Source: an uncultured Sutterella sp. (GTDB taxonomy: Bacteria > Pseudomonadota > Gammaproteobacteria > Burkholderiales > Burkholderiaceae_F). Taken from it: a stretch of DNA of 64,000 nucleotides. Under the pieces are notes generated by a model. The model saw only the letters and a list, made by a program, of their open reading frames with translations, ran no database searches and had not been told where the DNA came from. Positions 8,331 to 17,813 of this stretch are shown here, piece by piece. Both the position numbers and the translations under genes were made by a program. The stretch's first letter is position 1. Every line of letters starts with the position of its first letter. Location of the stretch: NCBI GenBank assembly GCA_900544345.1, contig UQUR01000007.1:1-64000 (forward strand). The letters run 5' to 3'.

Positions 8331-11300
8331 ATGAATCCGCTTATCGATCTGTTTAAGCAATTTAATCAGGACGATCACTTTGATGCGATCAAGATTGGTC
8401 TTGCATCACCTGAAAAGATTCGTTCCTGGTCTTACGGTGAAGTGAAGAAACCGGAGACCATTAACTACCGTACCTTTAAGCCGGAGCGCGATGGTCTGTT
8501 TTGTGCCAAGATCTTCGGACCGGTGAAAGACTATGAGTGTTTGTGCGGTAAGTACAAGCGTCTGAAGCACCGCGGCGTTGTCTGCGAAAAATGCGGTGTT
8601 GAAGTGACCTTGTCCAAGGTGCGTCGTGAACGTATGGGCCACATTGAATTGGCAAGCCCCGTCGCACACATCTGGTTCTTAAAGAGCCTGCCGTCCCGCA
8701 TGGGTATGGTTTTGGATATTCCGTTGCGTGACATTGAACGCGTGCTTTATTTTGAAGCTTACTGTGTGGTTGATCCCGGTATGACGGATTTAAAGCGCGG
8801 TCAATTGCTCACCGAAGATGAATACCTTGAAAAGGTTGAACAATTCGGTTCCGACTTCAAGGCCATGATGGGTGCTGAAGCCATTCGTGAAATGCTTCGC
8901 ACGATTGACGTTGACCATGAAGTTGAAACGCTTCGCAAGGAATTGGAAGACACCACATCGGACGCTAAGATCAAGAAATTCTCCAAGCGTCTGAAGGTAC
9001 TCGAAGGCTTCCAGCGCTCCGGCGTTAAGCCCGAATGGATGGTGATGGAAGTGTTGCCGGTGCTACCGCCGGATCTTCGTCCGTTGGTGCCGCTGGATGG
9101 CGGTCGTTTCGCAACGTCTGACTTAAATGACTTGTACCGCCGCGTCATTAACCGTAACAATCGTTTGAAGCGCCTGCTTGAGCTCAAGGCTCCGGACATC
9201 ATCATTCGCAATGAAAAGCGTATGTTGCAGGAGGCTGTGGACAGCCTGCTCGATAACGGTCGTCGCGGCAAGGCAATGACGGGACCGTCCAAGCGCCCGC
9301 TGAAGTCTTTGGCTGACATGATCAAGGGTAAGAGCGGTCGCTTCCGTCAAAACCTTTTGGGTAAGCGCGTGGACTATTCCGGTCGTTCCGTGATTACTGT
9401 GGGCCCGTACTTGCGTCTGCATCAATGCGGTTTGCCGAAGTTGATGGCTTTGGAACTCTTTAAGCCCTTCATCTTCAATAAGCTGGAACGCCGCGGCTTG
9501 GCCATGACGATCAAGGCTGCCAAGAAGATGGTGGATAACCAAGAGCCGGTCGTCTGGGACATCCTGGAAGAAGTGATTTATGAACATCCGGTGATGCTTA
9601 ACCGTGCTCCTACGTTGCACCGCTTGGGTATTCAGGCCTTTGAACCGAAGCTGATTGAAGGTAAGGCCATCCAATTGCACCCGCTCGTTTGCGCAGCCTT
9701 TAACGCTGACTTCGACGGTGACCAGATGGCTGTGCACGTGCCTTTGTCTCTTGAGGCTCAATTGGAAGCTCGTACATTGATGCTGGCCTCCAACAACGTG
9801 CTCTTCCCGGCTAACGGTAATCCTTCCATTGTTCCGTCTCAGGACATGGTGTTGGGTCTTTACTACTCCACCCGTGAGCGCATTAATGCCAAGGGTGAAG
9901 GGATGTTCTTTGCCGACGTAGCTGAAGTTCGTCGCGCTTTGGACAATAAGAAGATCGAACTGCAGACACGCTGCACGGTTCGTATTAAAGAGTACGAAGT
10001 TAACAAGAAGACGGGTGAAAAGACTGAAAAGATCGTTCGTTACGAAACGACGGCCGGTCGTGCTCTGTTGTCTGAGATTTTGCCCGAAGGCATGAGTTTT
10101 GCTGAACTCAACCGTACGCTTAAGAAGAAAGAAATTGCTCGCTTGATCAACACCTGCTTCCGCAAGTGCGGCTTGCGTGCAACGGTTCTTTTTGCTGACC
10201 GATTGAAGGACCGCGGTTATGCACTTTCAACGATCGGCGGTCTGTCTATTTGCATCGGCGACATGACGGTGCCGGCTAAGAAGGCAGAGTTGATTGCTGC
10301 GGCTGAAAAAGAAGTTAAGGAAATTGAAGCGCAGTACGCTTCCGGTTTGGTAACGCAGGGCGAACGCTACAACAAGGTTGTGGATATTTGGGGTCGCACG
10401 GCCGATCAAGTCGGAAAGGTGATGATGGAAGAATTGTCCACCGAGCCTGTCGTTGACCGCCACGGCAAACTCACCAAGCAAGAGTCCTTTAACTCCATCT
10501 ACATGATGGCAGACTCCGGCGCTCGTGGTTCTGCTGCTCAGATCCGTCAGTTGGCCGGTATGCGTGGTTTGATGGCTAAGCCTGACGGCTCCATTATCGA
10601 AACGCCGATTACCGCTAACTTCCGTGAAGGTTTGAACGTACTGCAGTACTTTATTTCAACCCACGGTGCCCGTAAAGGTTTGGCTGATACGGCCTTGAAG
10701 ACTGCTAACTCCGGTTACCTGACCCGTCGCTTGGTCGATGTGACGCAAGACTTGGTTGTGACCGAAGAAGATTGCCACACCACTCAAGGCGTGAGCATGA
10801 AGGCTTTGGTTGAAGGCGGTGACGTTATTCAGTCGTTGCGCGATCGTGTGTTGGGTCGTGTAACAAGCGCTGACGTTGTCAATCCGGAAACCGGTGAAGT
10901 GGCTATCGCTGCCGGAACGCTTCTGACCGAAGATGAATGCGACATCATTGAAAAACTGGGTGTTGACGAAGTCATGGTTCGTACACCGCTCACCTGCCAA
11001 ACCCGTTACGGTTTGTGCGCCAAGTGCTACGGTCGCGACTTAGGCCGCGGCTCCCTCGTCAATGTGGGTGAAGCCGTGGGCGTGATCGCCGCTCAGTCCA
11101 TCGGTGAACCGGGTACTCAGTTGACGATGCGTACCTTCCACATCGGTGGTGCTGCAAGCCGTGCTGCAGTGGCAAGTTCCGTTGAAGCTAAGGTCAACGG
11201 TCAAGTGAGCTACTCTTCAGCCATGCGTTATGTGACGAGCGCCAAGGGTGATTTGGTGGTTATTTCCCGCTCTGGTGAAATCATCATCAGTGATAACGGT

Positions 11301-12575
11301 CGCGAACGCGAACGTCATAAGGTGCCCTACGGTGCAACATTGCTTGCCAAACCTGATCAACAAATTAAGGCAGGCACGCAGTTGGCCACGTGGGATCCGA
11401 TGACTCGTCCGATCATTTCCGAATACGGCGGAACGGTTCAGTTTGAAGGCGTCATCGACAATGTGACGGTGATGAGTCAGACCGATGAAGTCACGGGCTT
11501 GTCGAGCCTTGTGGTGATTGACCCGAAACGTTCAACGGTCGCCGGTGCTAAGGGCAAGAAGGGCAGCACGCAAGTGATGCGTCCGGCTGTTCGCCTTTTG
11601 GATGAAAACGGCAACGAAGTGAAGATCCCGGGAACTGATCACCGTGTGACGATTCAATTGCCGGTGGGTGCTTTGATTGTGGTTCGTGACGGTCAGAAGA
11701 TCGGTCGCGGTGAAGTGCTCGCTCGTATTCCGGTTGAATCGCAAAAGACGCGTGATATTACCGGCGGTTTGCCCCGTGTGGCTGAACTCTTTGAAGCCCG
11801 TTCACCGAAGGATGCCGGCGTTTTGGCTGAAGTGACGGGTACGGTCACGTTCGGAAAAGAAACCAAGGGTAAACAGCGCCTCGTTATCACCGATAACGAA
11901 GGGGTTGATCATGAATTCCTGATCAGCAAGGACAAGAGCATTCTTGTTCACGACGGTCAGGTGGTTCAAAAGGGTGAAGAAATCGTTGAAGGACCTGCTG
12001 ATCCGCACGACATCCTTCGTTTGCTCGGTATCGAAGCTTTGTCCCGTTACATCGTTGACGAAGTTCAGGATGTGTACCGCTTGCAAGGTGTGGCCATTAA
12101 CGACAAGCACATTGAAGTGATTGTTCGCCAAATGCTGCGCCGTGTGAAGATTACCGATCCGGGCGATACGAAGTTTATCCGTGATGAACAAGTTGAACGT
12201 TCTGAAATGCTCGATGAAAACGACAAGGCTATCGCTGCCGGTAAACGTCCTGCATTGTATGAAAACGTTCTCTTGGGTATTACGAAGGCTAGCTTGTCGA
12301 CGGACTCCTTCATCTCCGCTGCTTCCTTCCAGGAAACAACGCGCGTTTTGACCGAAGCTGCCATCATGGGCAAGAAGGACGAATTGCGCGGCCTGAAGGA
12401 AAATGTGATTGTCGGTCGTTTGATTCCTGCCGGTACCGGTTTGGCTTACCACAAGGCTGTAAAGACGAATGAAGCGGCAGAGGCTGAAGAAGCCGCAGGC
12501 TTTACTTCCGGCTTTGCAGCTCAGGAACCGGTTGACGAAGCTGTGGTCACCGAGCCCAAGGCTAAGGAAGAATAA
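8331..12575 (+). CDS. rpoC: RNA polymerase subunit beta prime
   Basis: 1414 residues. An N-terminal zinc site (CLCGKYKRLKHRGVVCEKC, about 71-89) precedes the clamp. The catalytic NADFDGDQMAVH motif holding the active-site magnesium is near residues 460-471, followed by the bridge helix and trigger loop (GEPGTQLTMRTFHIGGAA). A second zinc site is at CQTRYGLCAKCYGRD. The last about 50 residues are Ala/Glu-rich. Two terminator hairpins follow. Confidence 0.99.
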   Translation: MNPLIDLFKQFNQDDHFDAIKIGLASPEKIRSWSYGEVKKPETINYRTFKPERDGLFCAKIFGPVKDYECLCGKYKRLKHRGVVCEKCGVEVTLSKVRRERMGHIELASPVAHIWFLKSLPSRMGMVLDIPLRDIERVLYFEAYCVVDPGMTDLKRGQLLTEDEYLEKVEQFGSDFKAMMGAEAIREMLRTIDVDHEVETLRKELEDTTSDAKIKKFSKRLKVLEGFQRSGVKPEWMVMEVLPVLPPDLRPLVPLDGGRFATSDLNDLYRRVINRNNRLKRLLELKAPDIIIRNEKRMLQEAVDSLLDNGRRGKAMTGPSKRPLKSLADMIKGKSGRFRQNLLGKRVDYSGRSVITVGPYLRLHQCGLPKLMALELFKPFIFNKLERRGLAMTIKAAKKMVDNQEPVVWDILEEVIYEHPVMLNRAPTLHRLGIQAFEPKLIEGKAIQLHPLVCAAFNADFDGDQMAVHVPLSLEAQLEARTLMLASNNVLFPANGNPSIVPSQDMVLGLYYSTRERINAKGEGMFFADVAEVRRALDNKKIELQTRCTVRIKEYEVNKKTGEKTEKIVRYETTAGRALLSEILPEGMSFAELNRTLKKKEIARLINTCFRKCGLRATVLFADRLKDRGYALSTIGGLSICIGDMTVPAKKAELIAAAEKEVKEIEAQYASGLVTQGERYNKVVDIWGRTADQVGKVMMEELSTEPVVDRHGKLTKQESFNSIYMMADSGARGSAAQIRQLAGMRGLMAKPDGSIIETPITANFREGLNVLQYFISTHGARKGLADTALKTANSGYLTRRLVDVTQDLVVTEEDCHTTQGVSMKALVEGGDVIQSLRDRVLGRVTSADVVNPETGEVAIAAGTLLTEDECDIIEKLGVDEVMVRTPLTCQTRYGLCAKCYGRDLGRGSLVNVGEAVGVIAAQSIGEPGTQLTMRTFHIGGAASRAAVASSVEAKVNGQVSYSSAMRYVTSAKGDLVVISRSGEIIISDNGRERERHKVPYGATLLAKPDQQIKAGTQLATWDPMTRPIISEYGGTVQFEGVIDNVTVMSQTDEVTGLSSLVVIDPKRSTVAGAKGKKGSTQVMRPAVRLLDENGNEVKIPGTDHRVTIQLPVGALIVVRDGQKIGRGEVLARIPVESQKTRDITGGLPRVAELFEARSPKDAGVLAEVTGTVTFGKETKGKQRLVITDNEGVDHEFLISKDKSILVHDGQVVQKGEEIVEGPADPHDILRLLGIEALSRYIVDEVQDVYRLQGVAINDKHIEVIVRQMLRRVKITDPGDTKFIRDEQVERSEMLDENDKAIAAGKRPALYENVLLGITKASLSTDSFISAASFQETTRVLTEAAIMGKKDELRGLKENVIVGRLIPAGTGLAYHKAVKTNEAAEAEEAAGFTSGFAAQEPVDEAVVTEPKAKEE

Positions 12576-12594
12576 TGACGAATTAGTCATGAAA

Positions 12595-12668
12595 CGGGTG
12601 TGCCTTTTGGCGCACCCGTGCAGAGACCCGAAGGGCGATTTTTGAGATTTTCGACCCTCGGGTCTTTT
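12595..12668 (+). terminator. Double terminator after rpoC
   Basis: First stem CGGGTGTGC/GCGCACCCG at 12595-12618. Second stem AGACCCGAAGGGCG/CGACCCTCGGGTC at 12624-12664, followed directly by TTTTGTG. Together they should end the rplJL-rpoBC transcript. Confidence 0.75.
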
Positions 12669-12688
12669 GTGTATTTTCTCTTAAGGTC

Positions 12689-12717
12689 TTGACAATAAGA
12701 GAAAAAAATACGAAAAT
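12689..12717 (+). promoter_or_regulatory. Candidate promoter of the str operon
   Basis: A perfect TTGACA (12689-12694), 17 bases, then GAAAAT (12712-12717), which matches 4 of 6 of the -10 consensus. It lies after the rpoC terminator and 158 bases before rpsL, so it is the best candidate for rpsL-rpsG-fusA-tuf. Confidence 0.45.
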
Positions 12718-12875
12718 CCCTACCTCCCGAAGCTGATGTTACAGCGTCCTCATCATTGGTTTGAGTTTTCAACTCAATGAGGGGTGGCTATGCATTGTAT
12801 TTTCGGACGTTTTAAAACCAGCAATTCTGCCTTCCATGCGAGAGCCTGGTCGGAGAATTTTTAATACGGAAATTT

Positions 12876-13253
12876 ATGCCTACCATTAACCAATTAGTGC
12901 GCAAGCCCCGTGTGCTCACGCACGATAAAAGTAAGAGCCCCGCGCTGAAGAACTGCCCGCAAAAGCGTGGCGTCTGCACGCGTGTGTACACCACAACCCC
13001 GAAGAAGCCGAACTCCGCTTTGCGTAAGGTTGCCAAGGTGCGTTTGACCAACGGCTTTGAGGTCATTTCTTATATCGGTGGTGAAGGCCACAACTTGCAA
13101 GAACACAGCGTCGTGTTGATCCGCGGTGGCCGTGTTAAGGACTTGCCTGGTGTGCGTTACCACATCATCCGCGGTTCTTTGGACACCCAAGGTGTTAAGG
13201 ATCGTAAGCAAGCTCGCTCCAAGTACGGCGCCAAGCGCCCGAAGGCAGCTTAA
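12876..13253 (+). CDS. rpsL: 30S ribosomal protein S12
   Basis: Decoding-centre protein, 125 residues. The streptomycin-related loop TTPKKPNSALRKVAKVRL has the wild-type lysine, and the second loop reads LPGVRYHIIRG, so no known resistance change is visible. The Shine-Dalgarno is weak (ACGGAAA). First gene of the str operon; rpsG follows after 129 bases. Confidence 0.98.
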   Translation: MPTINQLVRKPRVLTHDKSKSPALKNCPQKRGVCTRVYTTTPKKPNSALRKVAKVRLTNGFEVISYIGGEGHNLQEHSVVLIRGGRVKDLPGVRYHIIRGSLDTQGVKDRKQARSKYGAKRPKAA

Positions 13254-13382
13254 TTCGCGGCGCATTGTAGCCGTGAACGGTTTGACTCATCCGTTTCAGT
13301 TTGATGGGTGGACCGAGTAAGTCGCGATCCTGATTGAGTGATCGCATTGTTTAAGACTGAAGACTACGAAAGAGGAAAAAAA

Positions 13383-13853
13383 ATGCCCCGTCGTCGCGAA
13401 GTACCGAAACGTGAAATTTTGCCGGATCCGAAATTCGGCAGTGTTGAAATCGCCAAGTTTGTGAACGTAATCATGCTCGATGGCAAGAAGGCCGTCGCAG
13501 AACGCATCGTTTATGGCGCTTTAAGTGAAATCGAAGCTAAGACCGGTAAGGACGCTTTGGAAGTGTTCAAGACAGCTCTTGACAATGTCCGCCCGCTCGT
13601 GGAAGTTAAGAGCCGTCGTGTTGGTGGTGCTAACTACCAAGTCCCGGTTGAAGTTCGCCCTGTCCGCCGCCTGGCTTTGGCTATGCGCTGGTTGCGTGAA
13701 GCGGCTAAGAAGCGTGCTGAAAAATCGATGCCCCAACGCTTAGCTGGTGAGTTGTTGGATGCGGCCGAAGGCCGTGGCGGCGCCATGAAGAAGCGTGACG
13801 AAGTTCACCGTATGGCTGAAGCCAACAAGGCTTTCTCTCACTTCCGTTTCTAA
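13383..13853 (+). CDS. rpsG: 30S ribosomal protein S7
   Basis: Nucleates assembly of the 30S head and lines the E site. The start MPRRREVPKREILPDPK gives the normal 156 residues; an in-frame ATG 45 bases upstream would add a tail not seen in the family. AGAGGAAAA lies just before the chosen ATG. The C-terminal segment KRDEVHRMAEANKAFSHFRF is typical. Confidence 0.98.
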   Translation: MPRRREVPKREILPDPKFGSVEIAKFVNVIMLDGKKAVAERIVYGALSEIEAKTGKDALEVFKTALDNVRPLVEVKSRRVGGANYQVPVEVRPVRRLALAMRWLREAAKKRAEKSMPQRLAGELLDAAEGRGGAMKKRDEVHRMAEANKAFSHFRF

Positions 13854-13921
13854 TTTGATTAACCAGATGCGCTTATCACTTATGACGTGCAAGCGCATCA
13901 TCTCCAACTAGGGGAAAGATA

Positions 13922-16024
13922 ATGGCTCGTACTACTCCGATCTCGCGTTATCGCAATATCGGGATTTCTGCCCACATTGATGCGGGTAAGACCACGACCA
14001 CTGAACGTATTCTGTTCTACACGGGCGTTACTCATAAGCTCGGTGAAGTTCATGATGGTGCTGCTACCATGGACTGGATGGAACAGGAACAAGAAAAGGG
14101 GATTACCATTACCTCTGCCGCTACGACCACGTTCTGGCGCGGCATGGACGGCAAGTTCCCCGAACATCGTTTGAACATCATTGACACCCCGGGGCACGTT
14201 GACTTCACGGTTGAAGTAGAACGTTCCATGCGTGTGTTGGATGGCGCTTGCATGGTGTACTGCGCTGTCGGTGGCGTTCAACCGCAGTCCGAAACTGTTT
14301 GGCGTCAAGCTAATAAGTATCACGTTCCTCGTTTGGCTTTCGTAAATAAGATGGACCGTACCGGTGCGAACTTCTTTAAGGTCTATGACCAAATGAAAGT
14401 TCGTTTGAAGGCAAATCCTGTGCCTATCGTGATTCCTATCGGTGCTGAAGATACTTTTGAAGGTGTTGTTGACCTTCTGAAGATGCGCTCCATTATTTGG
14501 GACGAAGCCAGCCAAGGTATGAAGTTTGAATACGGTGAAATTCCTGCCGAACTTCAAGCTGAAGCTGAGAAATGGCGCGAAAATATGATTGAAGCAGCCG
14601 CCGAAGCCAATGAAGACTTGATGAACAAGTATTTGGAAAACGGTGAATTGAGCGAAGAAGAAATCGTTCAAGGTTTGCGTATTCGTACGATCGCCTGTGA
14701 AATTCAGCCGATGCTTTGCGGAACCGCCTTTAAGAACAAGGGTGTTCAACGCATGTTGGACGCTGTGATTCAGTTCTTGCCCTCTCCGGTGGACATTCCT
14801 CCGGTTAAGGGTGTTGACCTTGACGACAAGGAAGTCACGCGCGAAGCCGATGATAACGCTCCGTTCTCTGCTTTGGCCTTTAAGATCATGACTGACCCGT
14901 ATGTCGGTCAGTTGACCTTCCTGCGTGTTTACTCCGGTGTTCTCGTTTCCGGTGAAACGGTCTTGAACTCAGTGAAGAACAAGAAGGAACGTATCGGCCG
15001 CTTGCTTCAAATGCACGCCAACGAACGTAAGGAAATCAAAGAAGCAGAAGCCGGTGATATCGCCGCTGCCGTGGGTCTGAAGGAAGTGACCTCCGGCGAC
15101 ACACTCTGTGACGTTGCTCATCCGATTATTCTCGAACGTATGGAATTCCCGGAACCGGTGATTTCTCAGGCTGTTGAACCGAAGACCAAGGCTGACCAAG
15201 AAAAGATGGGTATTGCCTTGAATCGCTTGGCTCAGGAAGACCCATCCTTCCGCGTACGTACTGATGAAGAATCCGGTCAGACGATTATTTCCGGTATGGG
15301 TGAATTGCACTTGGAAATTTTGGTTGACCGTATGCGTCGCGAATTCAACGTAGAAGCTACCGTCGGTAAACCTCAAGTGGCTTACCGTGAAACGATCCGC
15401 TCTACGGTTGAAAACGCCGAATTCAAGTTTGTTAAGCAATCCGGCGGCCGTGGTCAATACGGTCACGTTGTGCTTAAACTTGAACCGCAGGAACCCGGCA
15501 AGGGCTTCGAATTTGTCGATGCCATTAAGGGTGGCGTTGTGCCGCGTGAATACATCCCGGCTGTTCAAAAGGGTGTGGAAGACACCTTGAAGGCTGGTGT
15601 GTTGGCCGGTTATCCGGTTGTGGACGTTAAGGTTACGTTGCATTTCGGTTCCTACCACGAAGTGGACTCCAACGAAAACGCTTTTAAGATGGCCGCTTCT
15701 ATGGCTTTCAAGGAAGGTATGCGCCGTGCCAATCCGGTTTTGCTTGAACCGATCATGGCTGTTGAAGTCGAAACGCCTGAAGAAAAGATGGGCGACGTGA
15801 TGGGTGACTTGTCTTCTCGCCGCGGTGTGATCCAGGGTATGGATGATATCGCTGGGGGCGGTAAGGCTATTCGCGCTGAAGTGCCGTTGGCTGAAATGTT
15901 TGGCTACGCCACAACGTTGCGTTCTTTGACGCAAGGCCGCGCAACCTACACGATGGAATTTAAGCACTACGCTGAAGCCCCGCGCAATGTGGCTGAAGCG
16001 GTGATCGCTGAAAAGACCAAATAA
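13922..16024 (+). CDS. fusA: Elongation factor G
   Basis: Translocase GTPase, 700 residues. It has the P-loop AHIDAGKTT (about 18-26), the G2/G3 segments (GITITSAAT; DTPGHVDF), and NKMDRTG for guanine recognition, followed by domains II-V ending with EVPLAEMFGYATTLRSLTQG. AGGGGAAAG precedes the ATG. tuf follows after 59 bases. Codon use is highly biased. Confidence 0.99.
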   Translation: MARTTPISRYRNIGISAHIDAGKTTTTERILFYTGVTHKLGEVHDGAATMDWMEQEQEKGITITSAATTTFWRGMDGKFPEHRLNIIDTPGHVDFTVEVERSMRVLDGACMVYCAVGGVQPQSETVWRQANKYHVPRLAFVNKMDRTGANFFKVYDQMKVRLKANPVPIVIPIGAEDTFEGVVDLLKMRSIIWDEASQGMKFEYGEIPAELQAEAEKWRENMIEAAAEANEDLMNKYLENGELSEEEIVQGLRIRTIACEIQPMLCGTAFKNKGVQRMLDAVIQFLPSPVDIPPVKGVDLDDKEVTREADDNAPFSALAFKIMTDPYVGQLTFLRVYSGVLVSGETVLNSVKNKKERIGRLLQMHANERKEIKEAEAGDIAAAVGLKEVTSGDTLCDVAHPIILERMEFPEPVISQAVEPKTKADQEKMGIALNRLAQEDPSFRVRTDEESGQTIISGMGELHLEILVDRMRREFNVEATVGKPQVAYRETIRSTVENAEFKFVKQSGGRGQYGHVVLKLEPQEPGKGFEFVDAIKGGVVPREYIPAVQKGVEDTLKAGVLAGYPVVDVKVTLHFGSYHEVDSNENAFKMAASMAFKEGMRRANPVLLEPIMAVEVETPEEKMGDVMGDLSSRRGVIQGMDDIAGGGKAIRAEVPLAEMFGYATTLRSLTQGRATYTMEFKHYAEAPRNVAEAVIAEKTK

Positions 16025-16083
16025 GAGTAGACTTAAAAAGTTGTATCTAATTTAACAAATTACCAATTAAAGGATCCATAGAA

Positions 16084-17274
16084 ATGGCTAAAGGTAAATT
16101 TGAACGCACCAAGCCCCACGTGAACGTGGGCACGATCGGTCACGTCGACCATGGTAAGACGACGTTGACGGCAGCAATCACGACGGTATTGGCCGCTAAG
16201 TTTGGCGGTGAAGCCCGTGCATATGACCAAATTGACGCGGCTCCGGAAGAAAAGGCCCGTGGTATTACGATTAACACGGCTCACGTGGAATACGAAACGG
16301 AGCATCGTCACTATGCACACGTGGACTGCCCGGGGCACGCCGACTATGTGAAGAACATGATTACGGGTGCTGCTCAGATGGACGGTGCTATCTTGGTGGT
16401 GTCTGCTGCTGACGGTCCGATGCCGCAAACGCGTGAACACATTTTGTTGGCCCGCCAAGTGGGTGTGCCGTACATCATTGTGTACTTGAACAAGTGTGAC
16501 ATGGTTGACGATGCTGAATTGCTCGAACTCGTGGAAATGGAAGTTCGTGATCTGTTGAGCAACTACAACTTCCCTGGCGATGAAATTCCGATCGTCAAGG
16601 GTTCTGCGAAGTTGGCATTGGAAGGCGACCAATCTGAAATTGGTGTGCCGTCCATTTTGAAGTTGGCCGAAACGATGGACAGCTACATCCCGACGCCGGT
16701 TCGTGACGTTGATCATCCGTTCTTGATGCCGGTTGAAGACGTATTCTCTATCTCCGGTCGTGGTACGGTGGTGACGGGTCGTGTGGAACGTGGTGTGTTG
16801 AAGGTTGGCGACGAAATTGAAATCGTTGGTATCCGTCCGACGCAAAAGACGACCTGCACGGGCGTGGAAATGTTCCGCAAGTTGCTCGACCAAGGTCAGG
16901 CCGGTGACAACATTGGTGTGTTGTTGCGTGGTACGAAGCGTGAAGAAGTGGAACGCGGTCAAGTGTTGGCCAAGCCGGGTACGATTACCCCGCACACGAA
17001 GTTCACGGCTGAAGTGTACGTTTTGAGCAAGGACGAAGGCGGTCGTCACACGCCGTTCTTCAAGGGTTATCGTCCGCAATTCTATTTCCGCACGACGGAC
17101 GTGACGGGAACGATTGAATTGCCGGAAGGCGTTGAAATGGTGATGCCTGGCGACAACGTGACGATGACGGTTCAATTGATCAGCCCGATCGCCATGAACG
17201 AAGGCTTGCGTTTCGCTGTTCGTGAAGGTGGTCGTACGGTTGGCGCCGGTGTGGTTGCCAAGATCATCGAATAA
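16084..17274 (+). CDS. tuf: Elongation factor Tu (second tuf copy)
   Basis: 396 residues, full length. G1 motif GHVDHGKTTL (about 18-27), switch region RGITINTAHVEYE, DCPGHADY and NKCDMVDD are intact, followed by beta-barrel domains 2 and 3. It ends the str operon and is separated from rpsJ by a strong hairpin. It differs from the copy at the left edge of the window at several residues, so gene conversion between the two copies has not kept them identical. Confidence 0.99.
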   Translation: MAKGKFERTKPHVNVGTIGHVDHGKTTLTAAITTVLAAKFGGEARAYDQIDAAPEEKARGITINTAHVEYETEHRHYAHVDCPGHADYVKNMITGAAQMDGAILVVSAADGPMPQTREHILLARQVGVPYIIVYLNKCDMVDDAELLELVEMEVRDLLSNYNFPGDEIPIVKGSAKLALEGDQSEIGVPSILKLAETMDSYIPTPVRDVDHPFLMPVEDVFSISGRGTVVTGRVERGVLKVGDEIEIVGIRPTQKTTCTGVEMFRKLLDQGQAGDNIGVLLRGTKREEVERGQVLAKPGTITPHTKFTAEVYVLSKDEGGRHTPFFKGYRPQFYFRTTDVTGTIELPEGVEMVMPGDNVTMTVQLISPIAMNEGLRFAVREGGRTVGAGVVAKIIE

Positions 17275-17301
17275 TTTCAGCAACTTAGTTACTGAAAATA
17301 T

Positions 17302-17330
17302 TTGACAAACAGAGGATGCAGAGGTAAACT
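17302..17330 (+). promoter_or_regulatory. Promoter of the S10 operon
   Basis: A perfect TTGACA (17302-17307), 17 bases, then TAAACT (17325-17330), giving a start near 17337 and a leader of about 40 bases before rpsJ. The promoter lies inside the hairpin that ends the tuf transcript, so read-through from tuf and initiation here may compete. Confidence 0.6.
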
Positions 17331-17355
17331 CCGCATCCTCTGTTGTTCTTTAGTG
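17309..17355 (+). terminator. Terminator between tuf and rpsJ
   Basis: ACAGAGGATGC (17309-17319) pairs with GCATCCTCTGT (17333-17343), with an inner GAG/CTC extension, followed by the T-rich TGTTCTTTAG. A strong intrinsic terminator that should end the str operon. Confidence 0.8.
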
Positions 17356-17377
17356 TTCTTTTTAAAGGAAAAACGAA

Positions 17378-17689
17378 ATGCAATCTCAACGCATTCGCAT
17401 TCGCCTTAAGGCGTTCGATTACAAGCTGATCGATCAATCAGCTCAAGAAATCGTTGACACGGCCAAGCGCACCGGTGCTGTGGTTCGTGGTCCTGTTCCT
17501 CTTCCCACCCGCATCCAACGTTTCGATATTTTGCGTTCTCCGCACGTCAATAAGACAAGCCGTGACCAATTCGAAATCCGTACCCATCAACGTTTGATGG
17601 ACATCATCGATCCGACCGATAAGACGGTTGACGCTTTGATGAAGTTGGACTTGGCTGCCGGCGTGGACGTCGAAATCAAGGTACAATAG
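17378..17689 (+). CDS. rpsJ: 30S ribosomal protein S10 (NusE)
   Basis: 30S head protein that also binds NusB and NusG in antitermination. The 103 residues start MQSQRIRIRLKAFDYKLIDQ and include the loop with RGPVPLPTRIQRFDILRSPHV. AAAGGAAAAA precedes the ATG. Unlike E. coli, a separate leader with its own promoter separates it from rplC. Confidence 0.98.
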   Translation: MQSQRIRIRLKAFDYKLIDQSAQEIVDTAKRTGAVVRGPVPLPTRIQRFDILRSPHVNKTSRDQFEIRTHQRLMDIIDPTDKTVDALMKLDLAAGVDVEIKVQ

Positions 17690-17704
17690 TTTTTTGCTTT
17701 TGAC

Positions 17705-17733
17705 TTGCAAGCTTTTTATTAGCAAGGTACAAT
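17705..17733 (+). promoter_or_regulatory. Internal promoter before rplC
   Basis: TTGCAA (17705-17710), 17 bases, TACAAT (17728-17733). The spacing is ideal and the -10 matches 5 of 6. It would start a transcript about 70 bases before rplC, independent of rpsJ. Confidence 0.65.
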
Positions 17734-17744
17734 CGCGCCTTTCT

Positions 17745-17801
17745 CGTGGAAATAAATTTCACGATTTTTCTTAAAAATGGTCCCGGCCAATCGTAGCCGG
17801 G
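17745..17801 (+). promoter_or_regulatory. Structured rplC leader
   Basis: A stem CGTGGAA/TTTCACG (17745-17763, one G-U pair) is followed by ATTTTTC, like a weak attenuator. Next CCCGGC (17782-17787) pairs with GCCGGG (17796-17801), directly upstream of the GGAG that serves rplC. The layout resembles an autoregulatory S10-operon leader (bound by L4 in E. coli) placed after rpsJ. The regulatory role is inferred. Confidence 0.5.
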
Positions 17802-17813
17802 GTGGAGATAACA

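Larger units (their letters stand above)
12576..12875 (+). other. rpoC-rpsL intergenic region (300 bases)
   Basis: Holds the rpoC terminators in its left half and a candidate promoter at 12689-12717 in the middle. The remaining bases up to rpsL are a leader of about 150 bases in which I see no convincing gene or strong hairpin. Confidence 0.6.
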
